DNA of 12,843 bases from SVQP01 sp045660125 (GTDB taxonomy: Bacteria > Bacillota > Clostridia > Oscillospirales > CAG-272). Positions 1 to 6,253 of the stretch are shown in pieces. Numbering within the stretch: the stretch's first letter is position 1; each line of letters starts with the position of its first letter. The translations under genes were made by a program, and so were the position numbers. The stretch is taken from assembly GCA_045660125.1 (NCBI GenBank), contig JAZRDG010000081.1:1-12843 (forward strand), written 5' to 3'. Under the pieces are notes generated by a model, which did no database searches, was not told the DNA's origin, and worked only from the letters and a program-made list of their open reading frames with translations.

Positions 1-98
1 TACACTCGCTCCTTCGGCTCATTGCTTGGGCTCCACCGTTCGTCAAAAACGATATTCAATCGTTTTTGCCTCACTAACCCAAAGCTAGCGCGCTAACC
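1..98 (-). repeat. Copy 1 of a ~97-base hairpin-bearing direct repeat
   Basis: Positions 1-98 match 215-311 at an offset of 214, with one substitution (86 versus 300) and one single-base indel near 95-97. The core contains a perfect 9-base-pair hairpin (45-53 with 59-67, five-base loop). An outer arm in which GCTT and GGG near 24-30 pair with CCC and AAGC near 78-85 encloses it. The copy runs off the left window edge, so the element may continue or be part of a longer array. I see no coding potential. The family is unknown to me. Confidence 0.9.
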
Positions 99-135
99 AT
101 TTCGTCGCAGACGAAATACTTGCGCACACACCTCG
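78..135 (-). pseudogene. Degenerate tRNA-Pro-like 5' half with hairpin insert
   Basis: Read on the minus strand from 135, the sequence follows the tRNA-Pro-like half at 328-292: a CGAGGTGTG start, GCGCAAG, then ATGGTTAGCGCGCTAGC and TTTGGG. About 21 extra bases sit where the D-loop should be. They form the 8-base-pair hairpin at 99-106 / 110-117. The anticodon-stem 3' strand, T-arm and acceptor 3' strand are missing, and repeat core follows directly. The match to a tRNA is clear only by comparison with the second copy, so the assignment is inference. Confidence 0.4.
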
Positions 136-214
136 ATGTGTGAAAAATATTGAATTTTAGGCAATTGTATCAGCATTGCCCACTCGCGTCGCATATTCGC
201 CGCGCGTCGCTCGA

Positions 215-311
215 TACACTCGCTCCTTCGGCTCATTGCTTGGGCTCCACCGTTCGTCAAAAACGATATTCAATCGTTTTTGCCTCACTAACCCAAAGCA
301 AGCGCGCTACC
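215..311 (-). repeat. Copy 2 of the ~97-base hairpin-bearing direct repeat
   Basis: This is nearly identical to 1-98. The inner hairpin is 259-267 with 273-281. The outer arm is better than in copy 1: TTGCTTGGG at 235-243 can pair with CCCAAAGCAA at 292-301 with a single bulge. Between the two cores, 143-214 holds a further small palindrome (GGCAAT at 160-165 with ATTGCC at 175-180) and no gene. Confidence 0.9.
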
Positions 312-328
312 ATCTGCGCTACATCCCG
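292..328 (-). pseudogene. Truncated tRNA-Pro(UGG), 5' half only
   Basis: On the minus strand from 328 the sequence reads as a canonical tRNA-Pro 5' half: acceptor 5' strand CGGGATG, TA linker, D-stem GCGC, D-loop with GG, D-stem GCGC, G26, anticodon-stem strand CTTGC, then loop TTTGGG with anticodon TGG. The expected GCAAG strand, T-arm (GGTTCAA-type) and CATCCCG acceptor strand are absent; TTAGTGAGG of the repeat core follows instead. No 3' half is found anywhere to the left, so this cannot yield a normal tRNA. The element either captured or disrupted a tRNA-Pro gene. Confidence 0.65.
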
Positions 329-337
329 ATGTATTAA

Positions 338-366
338 ATTATACCACAAAGGCTTTATTTTTGCAC
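338..366 (-). promoter_or_regulatory. Probable promoter upstream of tRNA-Pro fragment
   Basis: The minus strand has a perfect TATAAT at 343-338, ten bases before the tRNA-like 5' end at 328, as expected for a bacterial tRNA gene. The -35 position (366-361, GTGCAA at 17-base spacing) is poor. The inverted repeat ATACCAC (341-347) / GTGGTAT (367-373) overlaps the -10 region. This may be a relic tRNA promoter that could still transcribe leftward through the repeats. Confidence 0.4.
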
Positions 367-387
367 GTGGTATTCCAAATCGGTATT

Positions 388-415
388 TTAGGGTGCCGCA
401 GATGCGGCACCCTAA
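388..415 (-). terminator. Strong hairpin after the efp operon, probable terminator
   Basis: A 12-base-pair perfect stem (388-399 with 404-415) with a four-base loop lies 33 bases past the stop of the zinc-ribbon gene. The stem is GC-rich in the middle and AT-rich at the base. There is no proper U-tract on either strand, so it is a weak intrinsic terminator by the textbook definition and could instead be a transcript-stabilising 3' end or a repeat. Confidence 0.5.
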
Positions 416-447
416 TTTACTATACGGGATAGTTCCCTATTTGAGAA

Positions 448-978
448 TTACTCCTCGTCGCCGTCGAGCTCCTCGAGGTCAGCGATGTCGTCCTCTTCGA
501 TGATGCAAGCGAACTTTTCGCCGCATGCGGGGCAACGCAGGTTGTCCTCGTCGATATCGCCCTCAAAGCAAATGATCTCGCCGCAAGAGGGGCACTCAAC
601 CTCGAAAATTTCCTCGAACTCGTCCTCGAGATCCTCAAGGTCCTCGTCGTAAGGAATGTCGCACTCAAGTCCGCAGCACTCGCAGTTGCCGTCGCACTCT
701 TCGTCGTCCCAATCCTCATCGTCAAAATCCTCGTCCTCGTCGAAGTCGTAATCGCCTTCGTCCAGGAGGTAGTCCTCAACGTCGCCAAGATCGGTGTCGA
801 TCTCGTCTACGTATTCCTCCAGATCAGCCAGATCCTCGTCGAGCTCGTCAACCAGGTCAGCCAGATCGGAAGTCAGTTCGATCAGCGCGGTGAGCAGCTT
901 GCCCTCTGCGCTTTCCTTATCGTAGTTCAAGCCGTCTGCCAAACCCTTGAGGTAAGCAGCCTTTTCGGTAATGGTCAT
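448..978 (-). CDS. CD1247-type acidic zinc-ribbon protein
   Basis: This 176-residue protein has three parts. A helical N-terminus (about 1-60) contains the AAYLKGLADGL motif and a run of Leu/Asp/Glu heptads. A very acidic, Asp/Glu-rich middle (60-125) is interrupted by a Cys cluster (C95, C99, C101, C102, C106). A C-terminal zinc ribbon has pairs C129/C132 and C149/C152. This layout matches the Clostridia family named after the CD1247 N-terminal domain, whose function is unknown. The start at 978 is chosen over an upstream ATG at 1020 because GAAAGGA precedes it and the family motif follows. It lies 48 bases after efp with no separate promoter visible, so it is probably co-transcribed with efp. 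I cannot assign a reaction; the second Cys cluster suggests a further metal site. Confidence 0.8.
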   Translation of the reverse strand: MTITEKAAYLKGLADGLNYDKESAEGKLLTALIELTSDLADLVDELDEDLADLEEYVDEIDTDLGDVEDYLLDEGDYDFDEDEDFDDEDWDDEECDGNCECCGLECDIPYDEDLEDLEDEFEEIFEVECPSCGEIICFEGDIDEDNLRCPACGEKFACIIEEDDIADLEELDGDEE

Positions 979-1026
979 GATACTAATTTCCTTTCTGTTG
1001 TAATTCGGCAAATGCCGCAAGAAAGC

Positions 1027-1584
1027 TTATGCTCTGGACAGATACTCGCCGGTTCTGGTGTCGATCTTGAGTACGTCACCAACGTTGATGAACAGGGGAA
1101 CCTTGATCTCTGCACCGGTCTCCAGGGTTGCGGGCTTGAGAGTGTTGGTTGCGGTGTTGCCAGCAAAGCCGGGGTCAGTATCGGTTACTTCGAGCTCTAC
1201 GAATGTGGGGGGCTCAACTGCGAAGATGTTGCCCTTGTAGGACATGATCTTGCAGAACATTTCTTCCTTTACGAACTTGAAGGAATCGCCAACCTTGTCG
1301 TGTGCAACAAGGGTCTCTTCCCAGGTCTCGGTGTCCATGAAGTGATACAGGTCACCGTCGTCGTAGGAATACTGCATATCCTTTCTGTCGATGTATGCGT
1401 TTTCGAACTTATCCGTGGGAGAGAAAGTACGCTCGATCACGGTGCCGGTAATGACGTTCTTGATCTTGGTGCGCACGAATGCAGCACCCTTACCGGGCTT
1501 AACGTGCTGGAATTCGATAACCTGGAATACGTTACCGTCCATATCAAAAGTGATGCCGTTCTTAAAATCGCCAGCTACTACCAT
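1027..1584 (-). CDS. efp: Elongation factor P
   Basis: EF-P binds the ribosome between the P and E sites and relieves stalling at consecutive prolines. The 185-residue length is standard. The N-terminal KOW-like domain carries the loop KPGKG with Lys32 at its tip, the position modified in other bacteria (5-aminopentanol in Bacillus subtilis, beta-lysine in Escherichia coli). Two OB-like domains follow, ending in the typical GDVLKIDTRTGEYLSRA tail. GGAGGA lies just upstream of the ATG and a near-consensus promoter lies at 1645-1673. The gene leads a two-gene operon with the acidic zinc-ribbon protein. No Lys32-modifying enzyme (EpmA/EpmB) is encoded in the window. Confidence 0.97.
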   Translation of the reverse strand: MVVAGDFKNGITFDMDGNVFQVIEFQHVKPGKGAAFVRTKIKNVITGTVIERTFSPTDKFENAYIDRKDMQYSYDDGDLYHFMDTETWEETLVAHDKVGDSFKFVKEEMFCKIMSYKGNIFAVEPPTFVELEVTDTDPGFAGNTATNTLKPATLETGAEIKVPLFINVGDVLKIDTRTGEYLSRA

Positions 1585-1644
1585 TTTGTTTGTCCTCCAA
1601 TATTAACCGTTTATAATTTTGGTCTGATTTATACAGTTCATTTT

Positions 1645-1673
1645 ATTATACACCAATTCCACGCGTTTTTCAA
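1645..1673 (-). promoter_or_regulatory. Sigma-A promoter of efp
   Basis: On the minus strand, TTGAAA (1673-1668) and TATAAT (1650-1645) are separated by exactly 17 bases, about 60 bases upstream of the efp ATG. The promoter lies between the stop of the glycoside-hydrolase-like gene and efp, so efp should be transcribed independently of that gene. Confidence 0.75.
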
Positions 1674-1721
1674 GGGGTTTTTGCACTTTTTTTGTGCCCA
1701 AACGCAGTTTTTTCGCAAAAA

Positions 1722-3959
1722 TCAGGGCTGTTTTGTCAGCGGCTGCACGAACAGGGCGCGATATGCGCAGATTTGTGCCGTGCTCTCCACCTCGAAAATC
1801 TCGCCCGTGACGGGATCGTAAATGCGGTACGCCACGGCGTCCTCGCACTGCAAGGTGACTGCCGCGTCCTTATCCGATGCGTTTGCCAAGAAGAAGAACT
1901 TGACGCCGTCCTTTTCGTAGGGAGAGACGTAGACCGTTGCCTCGGACTTGACGGTCAGCGCCACCTTGGTGTGGTCCGTCACGGCACCGACAAGCGCGGG
2001 ATCGTTCTTTTTATACAGTCTGTCGGCGTGTGCGTCCGAAAGCGCATCCATCTCCTCCTGATGCTCGGCACGCAGCGAGAGCTCGGGCATGGAGCCAATG
2101 AAAATGACGTTGACGCCGCCCTTGATCATAGCGTCAAGCATGCGCATGCTCTCGATCTCCATGATCTCGGCTGCGGGTACGAGCACGGTGGTAAACGCGA
2201 AGTTACCCACCTGCAAAGCGCCGTTTGCCACGCTGCCGCCCTGCATGGATCGGTCATCCAAAAATACGTAATCCAAGCCGTTTTCGCGCAGCTTAACGGC
2301 AATGCCGCCCACCAGCTCATCGTTTTTACGTGCTGCGCTGACAGAATCGTACAGATTCTGCGATGCGGGTGCGCGGTACTCGCCTGCCACGGTATCAATG
2401 CCGTAATAGATCGCCACCTGCGTCAGGTTTTGCGCGCCCACGGTCATAGAGCCAAGTCTGCCCACGTAAGCATTGAACGCGTTGCCCGTAGCGGCATCGT
2501 TATTTGCCTGCGAATAGTAGGACGCGATCTGATTGCCGCCGTCAAAATACGCAAAGGTCATGCAGCCCAGCGCATAGTCAAGGTGATTGGTGGCAAATTC
2601 ATTGGGGTCTGCCACGGGGCAGATCTCGATCAGCACGCGCTCCTTGCCCGAAAGCCAAGCGGGAGAGGACGCATACTTGCCGCCCGTGGACATATTGTTC
2701 AGATAATTGACGGGGCGCACGTCCAGCACGTCAAAGCCGGGATATCCCATGCGCTGCGAGCACTGGATATAGTCGCCGTACACCGGCACGTGATAGAACA
2801 TCTGCTCCTCCAAGAGCAAGTGCCCCGAAAGCTCTGTGCCGTGCTGCTCGCACCACTCCTGGATCTGCCCGAAGAAATTTTCGGAAAGCAGATCACCCAC
2901 GTGCGAGTAATACTGCGCGCGCACAAGCCTTGCATCATCGCCCGAGCCTGTAAAGATCTGCGGCAGATAGGGACGGGGATCGTAGCCGTACTTGGCTTCA
3001 AAGGTCTCGAAAATGTCGTAATCGTACGGGATAACGGGGGTGCTCAGCCCTGTGGGCATGATGTGATGCCCTGCCAGCAGCTGCGGCTCGTCGTCAAAGA
3101 TCGCCTCGACGATGCGGTCAAAGCCCGTGATCGCACTCTCGTAGGTATCAAAGGTGACCTCGATAAAGCGCGCGACCGCGTCGCGGTTGAGAATATTGGG
3201 ATACGAGGAGTTGTACTCAAAGTGGTACGCGTAGTTGGCTGCGCAGTAAATGTACGCCACCCAATCGCCCTCCACGCCGGTAAAGGTCAGCTTGCCGCCA
3301 CTCTCGGTGACCTCAATGGGGGTCATGTCGGTATCCTTGGTCTTGACAAAGGCGCACGCCACCTCGACAAAGCCGTCCGGCTTATCCACGCTTTGCTTTT
3401 TGGCGCCGCTGCCCGTCAGCGTGCTCTGTACCAGACGCACGGCAGCGTACTCGGGATGCCCCTTGACCGTCAGGTCCCCCGCAGAGCCGCTGGGGTAACC
3501 CTTTTCGTCATAGATCCACACGCGCAGACCCAGCGCGTCCAGTGCCTGCACGTACTCGTTGAGCTGTGCCAGCGCAAGCTTGCTTTGCAGATACTGCGCA
3601 TCCCACGCGGCGTTGGTCACCGCGCCGCCAAAACCCTGCGCCTGCAGCGCAGCAGCCTTTTCCTCGGCAGTTGAGCCGGGCAGCAATGCAAAATCATGCT
3701 CAAGTCTGAGCGCGCGGTACATATTTTCGGGGGTCATGAACGCTTGGCTTAAGATCAACATATCATTCTGCCTCTCTGCATCAAAGGTGGGGGGTGGGGT
3801 GGTGGGCTGCTCGCCCGTTGAGGGCGCCCCGTCGGGCAAGACGTCCTGCGTGCCGCCCGTGCGCGGGTCGGTGACTACGTAAAGCGCGCTGCCAAGCAGC
3901 AGCACGGCGCACAGCGCATAGCACGTCACGCTTAAAATCAGCTTATTTGCCTGCTTCAT
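1722..3959 (-). CDS. Membrane-anchored glycoside-hydrolase-like protein (GH106-related)
   Basis: This 745-residue protein starts with a hydrophobic segment (about 7-29) without a lipobox, probably a membrane anchor or uncleaved signal. A Pro/Thr-rich linker (about 35-58) follows. The body carries motifs seen in GH106-like TIM-barrel enzymes: WIYDEKGYPSG at 148-158, a FDDEP loop at 288-292 (Asp290/Glu291 candidate catalytic residues), GHLLLEE at 379-385 and YPGFD near 406-410. The C-terminus (about 660-740) looks like a beta-sandwich with NAS and YDPVTGEIFEV. It probably cleaves a glycoside outside the cell, perhaps rhamnoside-like, but the substrate is not readable from sequence. The start at 3959 follows AAGGGGG at a good distance; an ATG at 3986 lies further inside the upstream gene. 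The first 17 bases overlap that gene, indicating coupled translation. Confidence 0.65.
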   Translation of the reverse strand: MKQANKLILSVTCYALCAVLLLGSALYVVTDPRTGGTQDVLPDGAPSTGEQPTTPPPTFDAERQNDMLILSQAFMTPENMYRALRLEHDFALLPGSTAEEKAAALQAQGFGGAVTNAAWDAQYLQSKLALAQLNEYVQALDALGLRVWIYDEKGYPSGSAGDLTVKGHPEYAAVRLVQSTLTGSGAKKQSVDKPDGFVEVACAFVKTKDTDMTPIEVTESGGKLTFTGVEGDWVAYIYCAANYAYHFEYNSSYPNILNRDAVARFIEVTFDTYESAITGFDRIVEAIFDDEPQLLAGHHIMPTGLSTPVIPYDYDIFETFEAKYGYDPRPYLPQIFTGSGDDARLVRAQYYSHVGDLLSENFFGQIQEWCEQHGTELSGHLLLEEQMFYHVPVYGDYIQCSQRMGYPGFDVLDVRPVNYLNNMSTGGKYASSPAWLSGKERVLIEICPVADPNEFATNHLDYALGCMTFAYFDGGNQIASYYSQANNDAATGNAFNAYVGRLGSMTVGAQNLTQVAIYYGIDTVAGEYRAPASQNLYDSVSAARKNDELVGGIAVKLRENGLDYVFLDDRSMQGGSVANGALQVGNFAFTTVLVPAAEIMEIESMRMLDAMIKGGVNVIFIGSMPELSLRAEHQEEMDALSDAHADRLYKKNDPALVGAVTDHTKVALTVKSEATVYVSPYEKDGVKFFFLANASDKDAAVTLQCEDAVAYRIYDPVTGEIFEVESTAQICAYRALFVQPLTKQP

Positions 3960-4824
3960 TTCGCTTCCCCCTTGCATAGGATACACTCAGCGCAATGCCG
4001 CAGCCAAGCAAAATGACAGCAACCGCCGCCATGGTGCCTGCGATCACCCACGTCTGTGCCGAGATCTCTCCCTTGCCCTGCCCATCCTCGGGCGCGGTGC
4101 TTTCCTCGGGTGCGATCTCGCTCTCGGGTGCGGTGCTCTCGGGAGCGACAGTTTGCTCCGCGCTCTCGGTGGTCACGCTTTCAGGAGCACTTGTGTCGGG
4201 GGCATCGGTCTCGGGCTCTGCGGTCACGGGGGCTTTGGTGGGCTGCTCGTAGGGCTCGCCGCCATAGTTCAGCACCTTCATGGAGCAATCGTCCAAAAGC
4301 ATGTCACGGAAATTCTTGGTCTGATCCTCATCGCCGTCCGTGGGAGTAACCACATAAAACTCCGCCTCCTCCAACTCACCTGCCCAGTTCATGTCAACCA
4401 CACCGTAAAGCTCGGTCCACTCGGAGGTCACGGTCGTCCAGCCGGTCGTGAACCAAAGCTTTGTCCCGTCCTTGGCGTACACGCCGATGGCGATCATGAC
4501 GGGAATGGGCTTGGCGGCGGGATCGGCAAGGCGCATCCACGCAGACAGCTCATACTTACCGGGGCCGTAATGCTCCAGCGGCTTTGTAATGACCTGCCTT
4601 GCAATATCGGTGGAGTGCTGACGATCGGTGATCTGCAGCGCACCGCTGCCGGTGTGTGCTTGGTCGCAGTAATCAACCGCTGCAAGGTAATATTTTTCCC
4701 AATGCGTCGTAAATTCCTCGAAGTCACCGTTCTGTAGCAATTCATAGTCCTCGCCCGCATAGATCGGCATGCAAAGCAAACCGAGCAGCAAGGCAACGCA
4801 AATTGCAAATGCCAGTTTTTTCAT
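3943..4824 (-). CDS. Exported carbohydrate-binding-module protein with C-terminal membrane anchor
   Basis: This 293-residue protein has four parts. A signal peptide (1-23) ends in PIYA. A jelly-roll domain (about 28-185) has the LLQNGDFEEF...W opening and the GSGALQITDR segment typical of CBM4/9-like carbohydrate-binding modules. A low-complexity Ala/Pro/Glu/Ser/Thr linker (about 192-252) has repeated APES/TAPE units. A transmembrane helix (about 258-282) precedes a short basic tail (ARGKRNEAGK). There is no LPXTG motif, so the anchor is the membrane. It probably holds a polysaccharide at the cell surface. The start at 4824 follows GGAGG; the ATG at 4854 overlaps the -10 box and is rejected. 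It is the first gene of an operon with the GH-like protein, suggesting a binding/cleavage pair. The ligand is unknown. Confidence 0.7.
   Translation of the reverse strand: MKKLAFAICVALLLGLLCMPIYAGEDYELLQNGDFEEFTTHWEKYYLAAVDYCDQAHTGSGALQITDRQHSTDIARQVITKPLEHYGPGKYELSAWMRLADPAAKPIPVMIAIGVYAKDGTKLWFTTGWTTVTSEWTELYGVVDMNWAGELEEAEFYVVTPTDGDEDQTKNFRDMLLDDCSMKVLNYGGEPYEQPTKAPVTAEPETDAPDTSAPESVTTESAEQTVAPESTAPESEIAPEESTAPEDGQGKGEISAQTWVIAGTMAAVAVILLGCGIALSVSYARGKRNEAGK
3967..3973 (-). promoter_or_regulatory. Ribosome binding site deciding the GH-like start
   Basis: The minus strand reads AAGGGGG seven bases before the ATG at 3959. It lies inside the 3' end of the upstream carbohydrate-binding gene, which supports the overlapping start rather than the ATG at 3986. 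Confidence 0.6.
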
Positions 4825-4852
4825 GCGTACCTCCAAAAAGGATTTTTCTTTC

Positions 4853-4881
4853 ATTATACCACGGGAAAATCAAAAAATCAA
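4853..4881 (-). promoter_or_regulatory. Sigma-A promoter of the CBM/GH-like operon
   Basis: The minus strand carries TTGATT (4881-4876) and a perfect TATAAT (4858-4853) with a 17-base spacer. The start of transcription would fall near 4846, giving a leader of about 22 bases with GGAGG. I see no operator or riboswitch in the short leader. Confidence 0.75.
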
Positions 4882-4989
4882 GAGCCAAGCCCCGAATGCG
4901 GCGCGCAAGGCGTGCAATTTGCACAAGGCAAAAAGCGTGCTGCGCGCTGTCTTTTTCGCTTTTTCCAATTACTTTTTTCGCTTTCTCTG

Positions 4990-5018
4990 TTGACAATCCG
5001 GGCAAAATCGGGTACAAT
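4990..5018 (+). promoter_or_regulatory. Sigma-A promoter of the yicC-rsmB operon
   Basis: A perfect TTGACA (4990-4995) is followed by 17 bases and TACAAT (5013-5018). It sits 67 bases before the yicC start. It is the strongest promoter seen on this strand and probably drives the whole plus-strand gene block. The 5025-5072 leader has no obvious structure. The rest of the 4882-4989 spacer holds nothing I can name. Confidence 0.8.
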
Positions 5019-5072
5019 AATTATATATGCCGTTTTTTGCCCTGTTGCATGGCGAGAAAATCGGCGGAATTT

Positions 5073-5078
5073 GGAGGA
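5073..5078 (+). promoter_or_regulatory. Ribosome binding site selecting the yicC GTG start
   Basis: GGAGGA lies six bases before the GTG at 5085. The in-frame ATG at 5097 is 18 bases away and the ATG at 5049 precedes this site, so GTG is the best start. Confidence 0.75.
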
Positions 5079-5084
5079 TATGAC

Positions 5085-5972
5085 GTGATCTTAAGCATGA
5101 CCGCCTTCGGTCGCGATAAGCAGACCGTTTCGGGCAAGGATATTACCGTTGAGCTGCGCTCGGTCAACAATCGATTTTTCGATTGCTCGGTGCGCATTCC
5201 CCGTGCATTCTCGTACTTAGAGGAAAAGATCAAGCCCTACCTGCAAAGCCGCGGTATCTCGCGCGGCAAGGTGGACGTCAGCATTTCGATCGACGTGCTG
5301 GATACGCAGGGCGTTTCGATCGTATTTGACGAGGGCTACGCCAAGGGCTACCTCGACGCGCTTTACGCGCTGCGCGATACGTTCGGTCTTGCCGACGACA
5401 TCAGCGTCATGACGGTTGCGCGCAATCAGGAGCTTTTCAAGGTCAAAAAGCCCGAGGAGGACACCGAGAAGGACTGGCAGGATCTGCTTGCCGTACTCTC
5501 CGTTGCCACCGACCGCTTCCTTGACGCACGCCGCGCCGAGGGCGCACGCATTGAAGCCGACCTGCGCGCCAAGATGCAAAACGTCATGTCTCGCGTGGAC
5601 GCCATTGAGCAGCTCTCCGCCGACGATATCGTATCCTACCGCGACCGCCTTGAGGAAAAGATCCGCGCGGTGCTTGCCGACGCCGTGATCACGGTGGACG
5701 AAAACCGCCTTTTGACCGAGTGCGCCATCTATGCCGACAAGGTTGCCATTGACGAGGAGCTGGTTCGCCTGCGCTCGCACGCCGTTGCCTTTGAGCAGTA
5801 TCTGGCATCGGGTCAGCCTGTTGGCAGAAGCATCGATTTCCTTTTGCAGGAGATCAACCGCGAGATCAACACCACGGGCTCCAAGTGCACCAATGCTGCC
5901 ATCGCCAAGCTGGTAGTCGAGGTCAAGACCGAGCTTGAAAAGATCCGCGAGCAGATTCAAAACATTGAGTAA
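5085..5972 (+). CDS. yicC: YicC family endoribonuclease
   Basis: This 295-residue protein begins (from GTG) MILSMTAFGR, the family signature start. The N-terminal YicC domain has ELRSVNNRFFD at 23-33, the R-x-PRA segment and RGKVDV at about 60-65. The C-terminal DUF1732 region ends with a QEINREINTTGSK motif near 255-267 and a long helix to the end. Escherichia coli YicC has been described as a founding member of a distinct RNase family acting on RNA such as RyhB; the Bacillus homologue is YloC. The length is normal. It is first in the operon and its stop is 11 bases before remA. The conserved neighbourhood with remA and rpoZ fits the Firmicute order. The cellular RNA target here cannot be inferred. 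Confidence 0.95.
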   Translation: MILSMTAFGRDKQTVSGKDITVELRSVNNRFFDCSVRIPRAFSYLEEKIKPYLQSRGISRGKVDVSISIDVLDTQGVSIVFDEGYAKGYLDALYALRDTFGLADDISVMTVARNQELFKVKKPEEDTEKDWQDLLAVLSVATDRFLDARRAEGARIEADLRAKMQNVMSRVDAIEQLSADDIVSYRDRLEEKIRAVLADAVITVDENRLLTECAIYADKVAIDEELVRLRSHAVAFEQYLASGQPVGRSIDFLLQEINREINTTGSKCTNAAIAKLVVEVKTELEKIREQIQNIE

Positions 5973-5983
5973 GGAGTAAGGAC

Positions 5984-6253
5984 ATGAACTTTATCAACGT
6001 AGGCTATGGAAATATGGTGGCGGTGGAACGCATCGTCACGCTGGCAAGCCCCGACTCCGCACCCATCAAGCGTCTGATCCAGGACGCAAAGGACACAGGC
6101 CGCGTCATTGACGTGACCTGCGGCAGAAAGACCCGCGCGGTCATCATTACCGACTCCGACCACGTCGTGCTCTCCGCCCTGCAGGCTGAGACCATTGCAA
6201 ACCGCCTGACCAACGATCAGGACTATGACGACGAGCCCGAAGAGGAAGAATAA
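5984..6253 (+). CDS. remA: RemA-like DNA-binding regulator (DUF370)
   Basis: This 89-residue protein closely matches Bacillus subtilis RemA: FINVGYGNMV, then SPDSAPIKRLIQDA, GRKTRAVIITDSDHV and ETIANRL. Arg16 and the Arg-rich segment near 48-51 correspond to residues important for RemA's DNA binding. In Bacillus, RemA assembles into rings and activates biofilm-matrix and osmoprotection genes. Here the role may be broader, because DUF370 proteins are widespread in Clostridia without those targets. An acidic tail (DDEPEEEE) ends the protein. AAGGAGTAAGGA precedes the ATG. It sits between yicC and rpoZ with no gmk following. Confidence 0.93.
   Translation: MNFINVGYGNMVAVERIVTLASPDSAPIKRLIQDAKDTGRVIDVTCGRKTRAVIITDSDHVVLSALQAETIANRLTNDQDYDDEPEEEE

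Noticed and set aside
1..311. Possible CRISPR array
   Set aside because: There are only two copies, about 97 bases long, with a 116-base interval that itself contains repeat-related sequence. Size and layout do not fit a CRISPR array.
1..328. tRNA-Pro gene split by an anticodon-loop intron
   Set aside because: No matching 3' half (GCAAG strand, T-arm, CATCCCG acceptor strand) occurs to the left within the window, and the junction recurs in both copies, so a truncated tRNA-like half fits better. A 3' half beyond the left edge cannot be excluded.
150..503. 117-codon plus-strand frame through the repeats and hairpin
   Set aside because: It runs across repeat copies, the tRNA-like fragment, a terminator-like hairpin and the 3' end of the zinc-ribbon gene, with no ribosome binding site, so it is not a credible gene.
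1674..1721. Terminator after the GH-like gene
   Set aside because: Only short A/T-based pairings are present (GCAC with GTGC around a run of A). None is stable enough to call.
1692..3674. Long open frame on the plus strand opposite the GH-like gene
   Set aside because: It has no recognisable domain, has a His/Arg/Val-rich composition typical of antisense frames, and covers the efp promoter. The minus-strand frame has clear enzyme motifs.
5019..5072. Riboswitch or attenuator in the yicC leader
   Set aside because: The leader is short and lacks a stable stem or U-tract.
4803..5084. Longer yicC start upstream of 5085
   Set aside because: The upstream extension would overlap both divergent promoters and lacks family homology. 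GGAGGA at 5073 and the MILSMTAFGR start support GTG at 5085.
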